In this document: one piece after another, positions 1 through 7,313 of the stretch
Position numbering within the stretch: the stretch's first letter is position 1
Layout of the letters: the number at the start of each line of letters is the position of its first letter
Assembly (NCBI GenBank): GCA_038884575.1
Contig: JAWABQ010000008.1
Coordinates: 1-40,616 of the forward strand
From: JAWAAW01 sp038884575
Lineage (GTDB): Archaea > Nanobdellota > Nanobdellia > Woesearchaeales > ARS49
Length of the DNA: 40,616 nucleotides
Direction: 5' to 3'
The notes under the pieces: generated by a model
Databases searched by the model: none
The model's input: only the letters and a program-made list of their open reading frames with translations
What the model was told of the DNA's origin: nothing
Position numbers and translations under genes: made by a program

Positions 1-311
1 TTGTGCGCTGCTGCGTGGTGTCCCATTCCGTGTATGATTGTTTCGTTTGATTTTCTTGCTCTTGGCACGTCTTCAAGGGCTTCTTTAAGGAGTTGGTTGA
101 TGTCTTCTGGGTCTCTGCTGATTCTTGCCCATGCCGCCGCAAGTGGTTCTGGAGTGAACTGCCCAATCAGCTTCTCAATTTTTTGCTGTATTGTTGTAAG
201 TTCTTGTGCAGGATTGTCAATGGAACACGTGCTAAGCCTTTCTTTTATCGCGTTCAGCTCCTCAAAGATGTGTATTGGTGTGCTGAATCCTGCAAGTTTC
301 ACTTCAACCAT
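1..311 (-). CDS. thyX: FAD-dependent thymidylate synthase (ThyX family), N-terminal part
   Basis: Reading the minus strand from ATG at 311 gives 103 residues that run off the left edge. The segment with RISRD, then KSNETII and GMGHHAAAH, matches the N-terminal part of ThyX/Thy1 proteins, which methylate dUMP to dTMP using methylene-tetrahydrofolate and FAD. The RHRxxSxNxxS-type flavin motif would lie beyond the window, so catalytic competence cannot be judged. The start is supported by a G-rich Shine-Dalgarno (GGGGGGA, 316-322) five to six nt upstream and a TATA box at 357-366. It diverges from topoisomerase I. Family assignment is by motif recognition and fairly confident. Confidence 0.75.
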   Translation of the reverse strand, partial: MVEVKLAGFSTPIHIFEELNAIKERLSTCSIDNPAQELTTIQQKIEKLIGQFTPEPLAAAWARISRDPEDINQLLKEALEDVPRARKSNETIIHGMGHHAAAH

Positions 312-356
312 GTTCTCCCCCCAACACTGTTTGCATCGTCGGTAAACAAGCAGGCT

Positions 357-366
357 CTTTATATAG
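357..366 (-). promoter_or_regulatory. TATA box for thyX
   Basis: On the minus strand this reads CTATATAAAG. An archaeal start site about 25 nt downstream (near 332) would give a 5' leader of about 20 nt containing the GGGGGGA ribosome-binding site of thyX. Confidence 0.5.
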
Positions 367-388
367 ATTTTGAGCCTCCAAAACATAC

Positions 389-398
389 CTTTTTAAAT
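389..398 (+). promoter_or_regulatory. TATA box for topoisomerase I gene
   Basis: CTTTTTAAAT lies 29 nt (box centre to ATG) before the topA start at 423, the spacing of a leaderless or near-leaderless archaeal mRNA. It sits back to back with the thyX promoter in a 111-nt divergent intergenic region. Confidence 0.5.
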
Positions 399-422
399 CC
401 TTTATAGAACCTACACAAAACA

Positions 423-2675
423 ATGGGATATGAACTAATAATTACTGAGAAGCCGAACGCTGCAAAGAAGCTTGCAGAGGCATTGGCAGATGGCAAGCCG
501 ATAAAGGAGAACTACAAGGGGGTTCCTTTCTATAAGGTAACCCGTGGAAAATCAGACATCGTTGTTGGCTGCGCAGTCGGCCATTTGTTTGGGCTTGCCG
601 AGAAGGAAAAGAAGGGCTTTCAGTATCCTGTTTTTGACATCGAATGGGTGCCTGTCTCTGATATTTCAAAAGATGCTGCATTCAGCCAGAAATATGCTGA
701 TGCGCTGAAAAAGCTCACAAAGAACGCTGACAAGTACACTGTTGCGTGCGACTATGATGTTGAGGGCGAAGTCATTGGCTTGAATGTCATTCGCTACATC
801 TGCCACAGGAATGATGCAAGGAGGATGAAGTTCTCAACCCTTACAAAGGATGAGCTAATTGAGTCCTATGAAAAGGCAGCCAGCCACCTTGACTGGGGGC
901 AGGCAGAGGCAGGAGAGACAAGGCACTTCCTTGACTATTACTATGGCATTAACATCTCAAGGGCATTGACTTCTGCTATCAAGGCTGCAGGAATGTTCAA
1001 GATTCTGAGCACAGGAAGGGTCCAGGGCCCTGCGCTCAAGATAATTGTTGACCGCGAAAAGGAAATCAAGTCATTCAAGCCAGTGCCTTACTGGGAAATA
1101 GAGCTGAATGCAGACGCCAAGGAAGGCATGATTACTGCCTGGCACAAGGCAGGAAAGTTCTGGAAAAAGCATGATGCAGAAGCAGTGATGAAAAAAGTGC
1201 ATGGCGCAAAAGAGGGCACAGTTGCTTCTGTGGAGCGCAGGCAGTTCAGGCAAAACCCCCCTTACCCGTTTGACCTCACTACTCTGCAGACAGAGGCTTA
1301 CAAGTGCCTGGGAATCAGCCCGAAAGCCACGCTTGCAATAGCACAGGACTTGTACACAGAGGGATTTATTTCCTACCCGAGAACCTCTTCGCAACAGCTG
1401 CCTCCTGCGATTGGCTACAAGAAAATCATTGACCACCTTGCAAGGCAGTCCCGCTATGCCCCATTATGCAGCAAGGTGCTTTCGCTTCCAAAGCTTTTCC
1501 CGCACAATGGGCAAAAGTCAGACCCTGCCCACCCTGCAATTTACCCGACAGGCATACAGCCAGGCAGGCTTGAGGACCGCGAGTTCAAGGTTTATGACCT
1601 GATAGTCAAGCGATTCCTCTCAACATTCGGCGAGCCTGCAGTAAGGGAGACAATGAACATAACAATCGATGTCAACAATGAGCCTTTTGCTGCAGAAGGC
1701 ACGCGCACGATTGAGAAAAACTGGCATATGCTTTATGAGCCTTATGTCAGGCTGCAGGAGATTGAGCTGCCTAACGTGAACGAGAATGAGAGGGTAAAGG
1801 TCAAGAATATACAAATGCATGACCGCGAGACACAGCCTCCAAAGCGCTATACCCCCTCAAGCATAATCCGCGAGCTTGAAAAGCGCAACCTTGGCACAAA
1901 GGCAACAAGGGCAGAAATCATTGATACGTTGTTCAAGCGCAATTATGTCACGGGCGAGCCCATAACCGCGACTGACTTTGGCATACGGGTGATTGAGGTT
2001 CTTGAAAAGCACGCGCCGAAAATCATTGACGAGGAGCTGACAAGGCATTTTGAGCTTGATATGGAGTCAATAAGGGAGCGCGCAAAAAAGAAAGACCAGG
2101 TGCTTTCAGAGGCAAGGCATGTCCTGCTTGAAATTCTTGGTGACTTCAAGAAGAAGGAAAAGCAGGTCGGCGCTGAGCTTAGGACAACTTTCACAGAAAC
2201 AAGGGCTGCAATGACAACAATCGGCCCGTGCCCTGTGTGCAAGAAAGGCGAAATAGTCCTGAGAAAAGGCAAGTTTGGCAGGTTTGCTGCGTGCAACAAG
2301 TATCCTGACTGCAAGACAACATTCAAGCTGCCCCTCTCCGGCCTGGTTGAGGTTGGCAAGGAGGTCTGCCCGCACTGCTCTTACCCGATGATTACAATGA
2401 TTCGCAAGGCAAAAAGGCCGCAGCAGGTTTGCATAAATCCTGATTGTCCCTCAAAGAAGATTCATTTTGAGGAAGGCAAAAAGTGCCCCAAGTGCAAGGA
2501 AGGCGAGCTCGTGCTCAGGAAGAGTGTTTACGGCCAATTCATTGCGTGCAACAAGTTCCCCAAGTGCAGGTACATTGAAAGGGCAAGGAAGGAAGAAAAA
2601 GGCGAAGCAGGAAAGCCAAAAGCGCCAAAGCCAAAAAAGAAAGCGGCAAAACCAAGAAAAAAGTCACAGAAATAA
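423..2675 (+). CDS. topA: DNA topoisomerase I (type IA)
   Basis: A 750-residue type IA topoisomerase that relaxes negatively supercoiled DNA through a transient 5'-phosphotyrosine. The N-terminal Toprim domain carries the conserved Glu (ITEKPNAAKK, residues 7-16) and the acidic metal site (ACDYDVEGE, about 108-116). The active-site Tyr is 318 in GFISYPRTS. Three four-Cys zinc ribbons follow at about 602-631, 648-675 and 687-715, and the protein ends in a Lys/Pro-rich tail of about 30 residues. Length and layout fit archaeal topoisomerase I. The start follows a TATA box at leaderless distance, and thyX diverges from it. Family assignment is very secure. Confidence 0.95.
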   Translation: MGYELIITEKPNAAKKLAEALADGKPIKENYKGVPFYKVTRGKSDIVVGCAVGHLFGLAEKEKKGFQYPVFDIEWVPVSDISKDAAFSQKYADALKKLTKNADKYTVACDYDVEGEVIGLNVIRYICHRNDARRMKFSTLTKDELIESYEKAASHLDWGQAEAGETRHFLDYYYGINISRALTSAIKAAGMFKILSTGRVQGPALKIIVDREKEIKSFKPVPYWEIELNADAKEGMITAWHKAGKFWKKHDAEAVMKKVHGAKEGTVASVERRQFRQNPPYPFDLTTLQTEAYKCLGISPKATLAIAQDLYTEGFISYPRTSSQQLPPAIGYKKIIDHLARQSRYAPLCSKVLSLPKLFPHNGQKSDPAHPAIYPTGIQPGRLEDREFKVYDLIVKRFLSTFGEPAVRETMNITIDVNNEPFAAEGTRTIEKNWHMLYEPYVRLQEIELPNVNENERVKVKNIQMHDRETQPPKRYTPSSIIRELEKRNLGTKATRAEIIDTLFKRNYVTGEPITATDFGIRVIEVLEKHAPKIIDEELTRHFELDMESIRERAKKKDQVLSEARHVLLEILGDFKKKEKQVGAELRTTFTETRAAMTTIGPCPVCKKGEIVLRKGKFGRFAACNKYPDCKTTFKLPLSGLVEVGKEVCPHCSYPMITMIRKAKRPQQVCINPDCPSKKIHFEEGKKCPKCKEGELVLRKSVYGQFIACNKFPKCRYIERARKEEKGEAGKPKAPKPKKKAAKPRKKSQK

Positions 2676-2900
2676 TTCTTTAAACGAAAATAACTACTAA
2701 TAACGAGCTCCTTACAGTCGCATTACCAATAATAATGGAAATTCTTCCCCTGTTATTTCCTCCGAACTCGCAAACCTGAACGGAGTTCGGTTTGCATGAG
2801 TGAGGAGTGTCTCTCGCCGAAGGCGCGTTATTTGTAGGTTGCTTCTCTTAATGCTGCTTTCTTGCAAATCCTTATAAGCACCTGCCTTGTTTCTGCGCCG
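2676..2900 (+). other. Intergenic region with structured repeat element and promoter
   Basis: There is no gene here. Positions 2762-2769 (CCGAACTC) can pair with 2783-2790, and 2770-2776 (GCAAACC) can pair with 2789-2795, in interleaved order. A tight hairpin CGCC-GAA-GGCG follows at 2815-2825. A related sequence occurs at 11230-11296. The right end holds the TATA box (2871-2880) of the next gene. Function is unknown; a transcript 3'-end element or small RNA is possible. Confidence 0.5.
2871..2880 (+). promoter_or_regulatory. TATA box for Lon-like protease gene
   Basis: CTTATAAGCA is centred 25-26 nt before ATG 2901. This supports a leaderless mRNA and decides in favour of the ATG at 2901 over the upstream TTG at 2862, which would lie within or before the promoter. 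Confidence 0.55.
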
Positions 2901-4646
2901 ATGAAATTGCTCGTGTGGGTTGCAGTGATTGCCATTATTATCCCATCTGTTATTGCGCAGTCCGGAACAATCAAGCTTCTTGCGCTTGCAGAGGACAGCA
3001 GCGGAATATCATTTGGCGCTGTTGCAGACCTTGATTTGCGCATAGAGCCTGGCAAAAACAGGGTTTATCTTGAGACTGTTCCGCTGACAAAGATTACAAC
3101 CCAGATTTCAATGCGTTTTGCCCAGCAGATAGCGTGCAAGGAGCTGGACATTGACTGTTCTGACAAGGATTTTTATTTCACAATAAGGGCTTTGCCTGGC
3201 ATTGTGGGCGGTCCAAGCGCCGGCTCAACTGCGTCTGTGCTTTCAGCATCGCTTATTGCCGGCCTTGAGCTTAGGAATGACACTGCAATCACAGGCACAA
3301 TTAACTCAGGCGGAATCATAGGCCCTGTCGGCGGGCTTAAGGAAAAAATCACTGCTGCAGCAAAGGCAGGCATTACCAGGGTGCTTATCCCAATGGGCAC
3401 TGCAAACTCCACTGACAGCGAAACAAACAAGACAACAGACCTTGTTGAATACGGCAACCTGCTTGGCATTGAGGTCATAGAGGTTTCAACAATCCTTGAG
3501 GCTTTGGAAGAATACACAGGCAGGAACTTCACAAGGGTTCCTGCCAACCTCACAATCGAGCCTGACTACCAGGAAACAATGAAGTCTGTTGCTGGTGTGC
3601 TTTGCAACCGCACAGGGCAAATAAGGGAATCATTGGAAAGGCACCGCGGCGATGCAAACACAACCATGCTTGAGGAGGAGGCGCTTAACATGAGCGCAAG
3701 GGCAAAGGCAGCCTTTGGCAACAGCCAGTATTATGCCAGTGCCTCATTCTGCTTCAGGAGCAATGTCGGCTACAAGCAGGCATGGGCATTGCAGAGGCGC
3801 TGGGCAAAAAATGACATTGAAAGGGCGCTAGCTGAGCTGAATAAAAGGATTGCCGATTATTCAGCAGCCATCGACAGCAGGAACATCAGCTCAATAACAG
3901 ACCTGCAGACATACATGGTTGTGAAGGAGCGGCTGCTTGAGGCAAAAAACCTCCTTGCAGATACAGGCGGCAATGGCACTGCTGAAAATATTGCTTATGC
4001 AGAAGAGCGCCTTTATTCAGCAAAGATATGGGCGAGGTTTTTTGACAGCAATGATGCAAAGTACTCTGTCAGCATCCCAAGCCTGAGGGATTCGTGCGCT
4101 GCAAAAATTTCAGAGGCAGAGGAGCGCATAAATTATGTCAGGTCATTCCTTCCTGATGCCCTCGATGATGCAAGGGCTGAGCTTGACAGGGCATACAAGG
4201 ACCTTGCTTCAGGCAATTACACCCTTTGCCTGTACAAGGCTTCAAAGTCAAAAGCACAGTCAGACGTGATCCTCAGCGTTATTGGCGTTGAGGCTGCAAG
4301 GGTTGACGATCTTATTGACCTTAAGCGCGAAATTGCAAAAGAAGCCATTGCCAGGAGCCAGCAAAAAGGCATTTTCCCAATAATCGGCTACAGTTATTAC
4401 GAGTATTCCGGTTCTTTGAAGGAGATGGACAAGTATTCTGCACTGCTCTTTGCAGAGTATGCGCTTGAATTCTCAAACCTTGACATTTATTTCCCCAAAA
4501 CAAACTCCAAAACAACAACCCTTTGGCAAAGGATAGAGCCGCATTTCCTCTGGATTATTGCAGGCGCAATCCTCGGAATAATCATCTCAATGTTTGCAGA
4601 GGCATTGCAGGATGCGATTGGGCAGATGGGGAGGAAGAAGCGCTAA
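2901..4646 (+). CDS. Membrane-anchored Lon-like (S16) serine protease, COG1750 type
   Basis: A 581-residue protein with an N-terminal hydrophobic signal or anchor (about 1-23), an S16 Lon-type protease domain, a long helical ectodomain, and a C-terminal membrane helix near 552-572 followed by a basic tail. The Ser-Lys dyad is visible as Ser106 in GPSAGS and Lys147 in GGLKEK; their 41-residue spacing resembles Lon. There is no AAA+ ATPase domain, so it is not a classical Lon. It resembles the archaeal predicted serine proteases of COG1750. The domain should face outside the membrane. Substrates are unknown. ATG 2901 is chosen because it sits at leaderless distance from a TATA box. Confidence 0.85.
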   Translation: MKLLVWVAVIAIIIPSVIAQSGTIKLLALAEDSSGISFGAVADLDLRIEPGKNRVYLETVPLTKITTQISMRFAQQIACKELDIDCSDKDFYFTIRALPGIVGGPSAGSTASVLSASLIAGLELRNDTAITGTINSGGIIGPVGGLKEKITAAAKAGITRVLIPMGTANSTDSETNKTTDLVEYGNLLGIEVIEVSTILEALEEYTGRNFTRVPANLTIEPDYQETMKSVAGVLCNRTGQIRESLERHRGDANTTMLEEEALNMSARAKAAFGNSQYYASASFCFRSNVGYKQAWALQRRWAKNDIERALAELNKRIADYSAAIDSRNISSITDLQTYMVVKERLLEAKNLLADTGGNGTAENIAYAEERLYSAKIWARFFDSNDAKYSVSIPSLRDSCAAKISEAEERINYVRSFLPDALDDARAELDRAYKDLASGNYTLCLYKASKSKAQSDVILSVIGVEAARVDDLIDLKREIAKEAIARSQQKGIFPIIGYSYYEYSGSLKEMDKYSALLFAEYALEFSNLDIYFPKTNSKTTTLWQRIEPHFLWIIAGAILGIIISMFAEALQDAIGQMGRKKR

Positions 4647-4658
4647 CTGCAACAAATT

Positions 4659-4667
4659 CTTATAAAT
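4659..4667 (+). promoter_or_regulatory. TATA box for the duplicated Cys-domain gene
   Basis: CTTATAAAT just after the protease stop. A start site near 4688 would leave a 5' leader of about 15 nt before ATG 4703. Confidence 0.45.
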
Positions 4668-4702
4668 GACTGCATACTTGCCTGTGCTGGTATCTAAGCT
4701 GT

Positions 4703-5584
4703 ATGGACAAGAAAACAATTGACTGGCTTCTTGAACAGATTGATGAGTTTGAGAAAAAGGAAGGCAAAAAAGGCGCGATTGTGCATATTCAGAACAGGTC
4801 ATTGGGTGGCTATTATCACGCCATTGCTGAGAGCGAAAAGGTTGTTCTGAAAAAATGGCACGGCTGCGAGCTTTACCTTGCCCGCTTCACAAAAGGGCAG
4901 CTTGAGGTTGAGGCGTGCCAGCAGGATTTGAGGTTTGCGCTTAAGGATAAGTCAATATGCAGGAAATTCGGCAGGAAAGCTGTTGTCTGCACAGCAGCAT
5001 ATTCCCGCGCGCACAACCCCCCTCTCAAATGCAGGTGGCAGTACACAAGGGGATTTCCATTGGGCAACCCTTTCAGCCCGCAGGCAACCCTCTGCAACCT
5101 TAACGGAAGATACACTGAAATAAGTGATGCCGGTATTGAAACCATTGATGATGTCCTTAAAAAAATGAAAGAGTTTGAGCGAAAGACAGGCAAAAAGCCG
5201 ATTGCCCTCAAAACCCACAACAAGTTCTTCGCGCATTACATCTACAAGGTGTGCGCGAAGGACAAAAAGCCAGAGCTTAACACATGGCACGGCTTTGATA
5301 TTTACATCGAATACATTGCAAAAGAACAGCTTGAAATCAGCGCGTGCCTTATTGACGGCAGGCATTCAGAATGGTATCAGGGCGACTTCAAAGGGTATAA
5401 TGCAGGAACAGTCTGCACTTTTGACAGGGCTCACAGGGAAAAGTGCAGGTTCTTCAACCTGACTTCCTGCGGTCCATTCGGCCAGAAAATCCCTTACTGC
5501 AAAAAATGGGACAGGGAACCCAGGAACACCGGAACATACCTTCCGCCCCCGAGCTGTTTGCCTCCAAGGCCAAAGAAGCAATGA
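4703..5584 (+). CDS. Orphan protein with two copies of a Cys/His-containing domain
   Basis: The family is not recognised. The 293 residues are an internal duplication. Copy one (about 5-140) and copy two (about 148-275) share a helix ending in E-x-K-x-GKK, then a WHG-x-[ED]-[LI]-Y segment, an EACQ/SACL segment, and a C-terminal block VCT...RAH...KCR...[FG]...C. The repeated Cys and His residues suggest metal binding or disulfides, but no known zinc motif is matched. No signal peptide or membrane helix is visible, so it is probably cytosolic. The C-terminal tail is Pro-rich. It follows the protease gene with its own TATA box. No function can be assigned. Confidence 0.8.
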   Translation: MDKKTIDWLLEQIDEFEKKEGKKGAIVHIQNRSLGGYYHAIAESEKVVLKKWHGCELYLARFTKGQLEVEACQQDLRFALKDKSICRKFGRKAVVCTAAYSRAHNPPLKCRWQYTRGFPLGNPFSPQATLCNLNGRYTEISDAGIETIDDVLKKMKEFERKTGKKPIALKTHNKFFAHYIYKVCAKDKKPELNTWHGFDIYIEYIAKEQLEISACLIDGRHSEWYQGDFKGYNAGTVCTFDRAHREKCRFFNLTSCGPFGQKIPYCKKWDREPRNTGTYLPPPSCLPPRPKKQ

Positions 5585-5723
5585 ACTGGCACTCAGCCAT
5601 CGCCCACAAACTCCTGCAGCCTTCTTATTGCGTTTGCCTTGGACAGCGCTCTCGCTAACAGCTGACAAACCCCTGCAAACGCCCGGTGAAGGGCGCTTGC
5701 GAAGGGAAAAAGAGGTGATTGGT

Positions 5724-5786
5724 ATGATTTTAAAACCCACGCAGGCACCCGAAGGCGCCTGCGCGGGAAAAAGAGGTGATAGATAA
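5724..5786 (+). CDS. Possible 20-residue ORF with near-perfect Shine-Dalgarno
   Basis: ATG 5724 is preceded by GAGGTGAT (5712-5719), an eight-base match to the expected archaeal anti-SD, four nt away. The product would be 20 residues (starts MILKP, ends KRGDR). Its TAA overlaps the ATG of the next tiny ORF by one base, a coupling arrangement. The SD of the second ORF lies inside this one. It may encode a leader peptide or a real microprotein, or the SD-like repeat may be fortuitous. Confidence 0.3.
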   Translation: MILKPTQAPEGACAGKRGDR

Positions 5787-5851
5787 TGATTTTTGAGCAG
5801 TATGATACTTTGTCTATTACCCCCTTATACCCTCTGATATACCTATTGTAG
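5786..5851 (+). CDS. Possible 21-residue ORF, coupled to the preceding tiny ORF
   Basis: ATG 5786 overlaps the previous stop (TAATG) and has GAGGTGAT at 5773-5780, five nt upstream. The 21-residue product (starts MIFEQYD) has a hydrophobic C-terminal half with two Pro residues. No family is recognised. It is supported only by the strong SD and the coupling. Confidence 0.28.
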   Translation: MIFEQYDTLSITPLYPLIYLL

Positions 5852-5879
5852 TATATAAATCTTTCGGTTTATATGCTAC

Positions 5880-5940
5880 TCGGAAGTAGTAGCATCTTAA
5901 ACTGGCAGAGCCCCCTGTTTGCTCTTCCAGTCTGCTTCCT
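5880..5940 (+). ncRNA. Candidate small structured RNA
   Basis: A TATA box (GTATATAAATC, about 5851-5861) would start transcription near 5880. The following 60 nt can fold with an outer GGAAG/CTTCC stem (5882-5886 with 5935-5939) and an inner hairpin of ten pairs with one mismatch (5902-5911 with 5921-5930, nine-nt loop). No C/D or H/ACA signature is convincing. It could instead be the leader of the gene at 5986. Confidence 0.25.
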
Positions 5941-5946
5941 AACCCC

Positions 5947-5955
5947 CTATAAGCT
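5947..5955 (+). promoter_or_regulatory. TATA box for TtuA/Ctu1-like gene
   Basis: CCTATAAGC is centred 35 nt before ATG 5986, giving a leader of about 9 nt. A second AT-rich box (ACTATATAAAT, about 5969-5979) looks stronger but is too close to the ATG to serve it. Confidence 0.35.
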
Positions 5956-5985
5956 TATTAATGGGCTTTCTACTATATAAATATT

Positions 5986-6492
5986 ATGGACAATAAACAC
6001 TGCATCTGCAAAAAGCCTGCAAAAGTGTTCTTCACGCATCTCAGCCCCCTTTGCAGGCAGTGCTTTGCCCTATTATTAAGGAGGAGGGTGAGAAAGGCAA
6101 TCCGTGACCATGGATGGCTCAAGCCAGGACAAAAGGTGTTTATTGACGGCAAAGGAGCCCTGCCAATCCTGTTCAAAAGCGCAGTAACAGGCCTTCCTCT
6201 AAAGTATGTTACAAAAACAAAGGCAGAGGTAATTATCGTCGGAAAGACAGCAGATGATGAGGCAGTTGAGTTTCTCGAGCAGTTATTCAGTGGCAAAACA
6301 GCCGGCAAAACAAAAGCCCTTAACATATTCTCAAACATCACCACAAAAGAGCTTGAGAAATATTGCGAATTAGAGGGCATAAAACAAGCAGCCCTGCCAA
6401 AATCCTCATTGAGGAAAGCCCTTGAGTCCCTCGACGACAAATACCCCGGAATAATGTTTGCCCTGCAGAAGAGCAGGAGGTCAATGCAATGA
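5986..6492 (+). CDS. Shrunken TtuA/NcsA/Ctu1-like protein lacking the PP-loop
   Basis: 168 residues. The N-terminus (HCICKKPA..., then CRQCF and RRVRKAIRDHG) matches the first zinc finger and following helix of TtuA/Ctu1/NcsA tRNA thiolases (normally about 300 residues). The ATP-binding SGGKDS loop is replaced by IDGKGALPIL. A region resembling the family's GHNxDDEAQ motif survives as GKTADDEAVEFL, and the C-terminal part (ELEKYC...SLRKALE...PGIMFAL) matches the family's KE-x-x-x-Y...SLR...PGxKF block. The central part and the second zinc finger are missing. It is therefore probably not an active thiolase but a paralogue with a structural or regulatory role. Its stop overlaps the next ATG (ATGA). 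Confidence 0.65.
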   Translation: MDNKHCICKKPAKVFFTHLSPLCRQCFALLLRRRVRKAIRDHGWLKPGQKVFIDGKGALPILFKSAVTGLPLKYVTKTKAEVIIVGKTADDEAVEFLEQLFSGKTAGKTKALNIFSNITTKELEKYCELEGIKQAALPKSSLRKALESLDDKYPGIMFALQKSRRSMQ

Positions 6493-7313
6493 GGCGGATA
6501 ATTATCGTCTTATTGCTCCTTCTTGCCGCCTGCGCAAAGAATATCCTGATTGAGACAGGCCCTCCGATTGAGGCTTACTTTTGCGAAAGGGACAACTGCA
6601 CAATCCTGCTCGCCAACCTCATCAACAATGCAGATGACGCAAAATGCGCCTTGTATGACGTGAGTTTGCCGGAAATACAAAATGCGCTGAAAAACATTGA
6701 ATGGAAAACAGAGGACGGCAAGGCGCCATTGATGCACAACAAGTTCTGCGTTATAAACAAGAGTGTTGTCTGGACTGGCTCTTGGAACCCGACAAAAACT
6801 TACAGGGCCAACAATGCAGTAATAATACACTCCCCTTTGCTGGCAAGGAATTATCTTGACGAGTACGCAGAAATTCCAGGCGGAAAAAGGCACGTGGTTT
6901 GCCCCAAAATCATGTACAATAATGCCCTTGTTGAGAATTATTTCTGCCCTGAAGACAGGTGCAAGGAGCATGTCCTCGAGCAGTTAATGTCTGCAAAGCA
7001 GGAAATTGTGTTTATGCTTGCTGATATTACCGACAAGGACATAATAAGGCAGCTTCAGAGGACAGATATCAAAGTCAGGGGCATTATTGACAAGGCAGAA
7101 AAGGATGCATTGAAAGCCCTTCCTTTCGCAAAAAACGGCAGCATCCACCACAAGGTCTTTGTTATCGACGGAAAAACAGTCATAACAGGCTCTTACAATC
7201 CCACAAGGAACGGCAACGAGTACAATGACGAGAACCTGCTGATAATCAATGATTATGCGATTGCAAGGAAGTTTCTGGATGAAGAGCTTATTTTATCAGC
7301 TGGTGCTTCCTGA
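6489..7313 (+). CDS. Phospholipase D-fold lipoprotein with two HKD-type motifs
   Basis: A 274-residue predicted lipoprotein: the signal peptide ends in LLAAC (Cys15). Two PLD half-sites are visible, MHNKFCVIN (His83, Lys85) followed by TGSWNPT, and IHHKVFVID (His220, Lys222) followed by TGSYNPT. Each half is introduced by a YFC-x2-D-x-C segment, so the protein is an internal duplication. This family includes phospholipases and Nuc-type endonucleases; the substrate cannot be told. It probably acts outside the membrane. The gene is ATGA-coupled to the TtuA-like gene and its 3' end overlaps the convergent gene by 26 bp. Confidence 0.85.
   Translation: MRRIIIVLLLLLAACAKNILIETGPPIEAYFCERDNCTILLANLINNADDAKCALYDVSLPEIQNALKNIEWKTEDGKAPLMHNKFCVINKSVVWTGSWNPTKTYRANNAVIIHSPLLARNYLDEYAEIPGGKRHVVCPKIMYNNALVENYFCPEDRCKEHVLEQLMSAKQEIVFMLADITDKDIIRQLQRTDIKVRGIIDKAEKDALKALPFAKNGSIHHKVFVIDGKTVITGSYNPTRNGNEYNDENLLIINDYAIARKFLDEELILSAGAS

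Larger units (their letters stand above)
5585..5985 (+). other. Gene-poor region with tandem SD repeats, inverted repeats and TATA boxes
   Basis: There is no long gene. From left to right it holds an imperfect tandem repeat (about 5682-5733 and 5745-5797), each copy ending in GGGAAAAAGAGGTGAT and followed by an ATG (two tiny ORFs, listed separately). Next come a TATA box near 5852-5860, a short inverted repeat (TGCTACT...AGTAGCA, 5873-5893), a 10-bp hairpin (5902-5911 with 5921-5930), and a TATA box at 5947-5955 for the gene at 5986. Confidence 0.5.

Noticed and set aside
1..407. Two plus-strand open frames at the left edge (1-345 and 93-407).
   Set aside because: They are antisense to the ThyX N-terminus on the minus strand, which has clear family motifs, a ribosome-binding site and a TATA box. 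Their own translations are Ser/Cys-rich and match nothing.
2862..2900. TTG at 2862 as start of the Lon-like protease.
   Set aside because: The TATA box at 2871-2880 lies after it, and ATG 2901 gives a normal signal sequence at leaderless distance.
5581..5658. A 25-codon ORF starting at ATG 5581 that overlaps the stop of the duplicated Cys-domain gene.
   Set aside because: It has no ribosome-binding site of its own apart from the overlap, no recognised sequence, and its composition looks random.
5772..5836. Possible C/D-box guide RNA (TGAT near 5778 and CTGA near 5833).
   Set aside because: The C box does not fit RUGAUGA, no C'/D' pair is visible, and the GAGGTGAT is better explained as a Shine-Dalgarno.
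5986..6492. Annotation as an active tRNA thiolase.
   Set aside because: The ATP-binding SGGKDS loop and central region are absent, so activity of the known kind is not expected.
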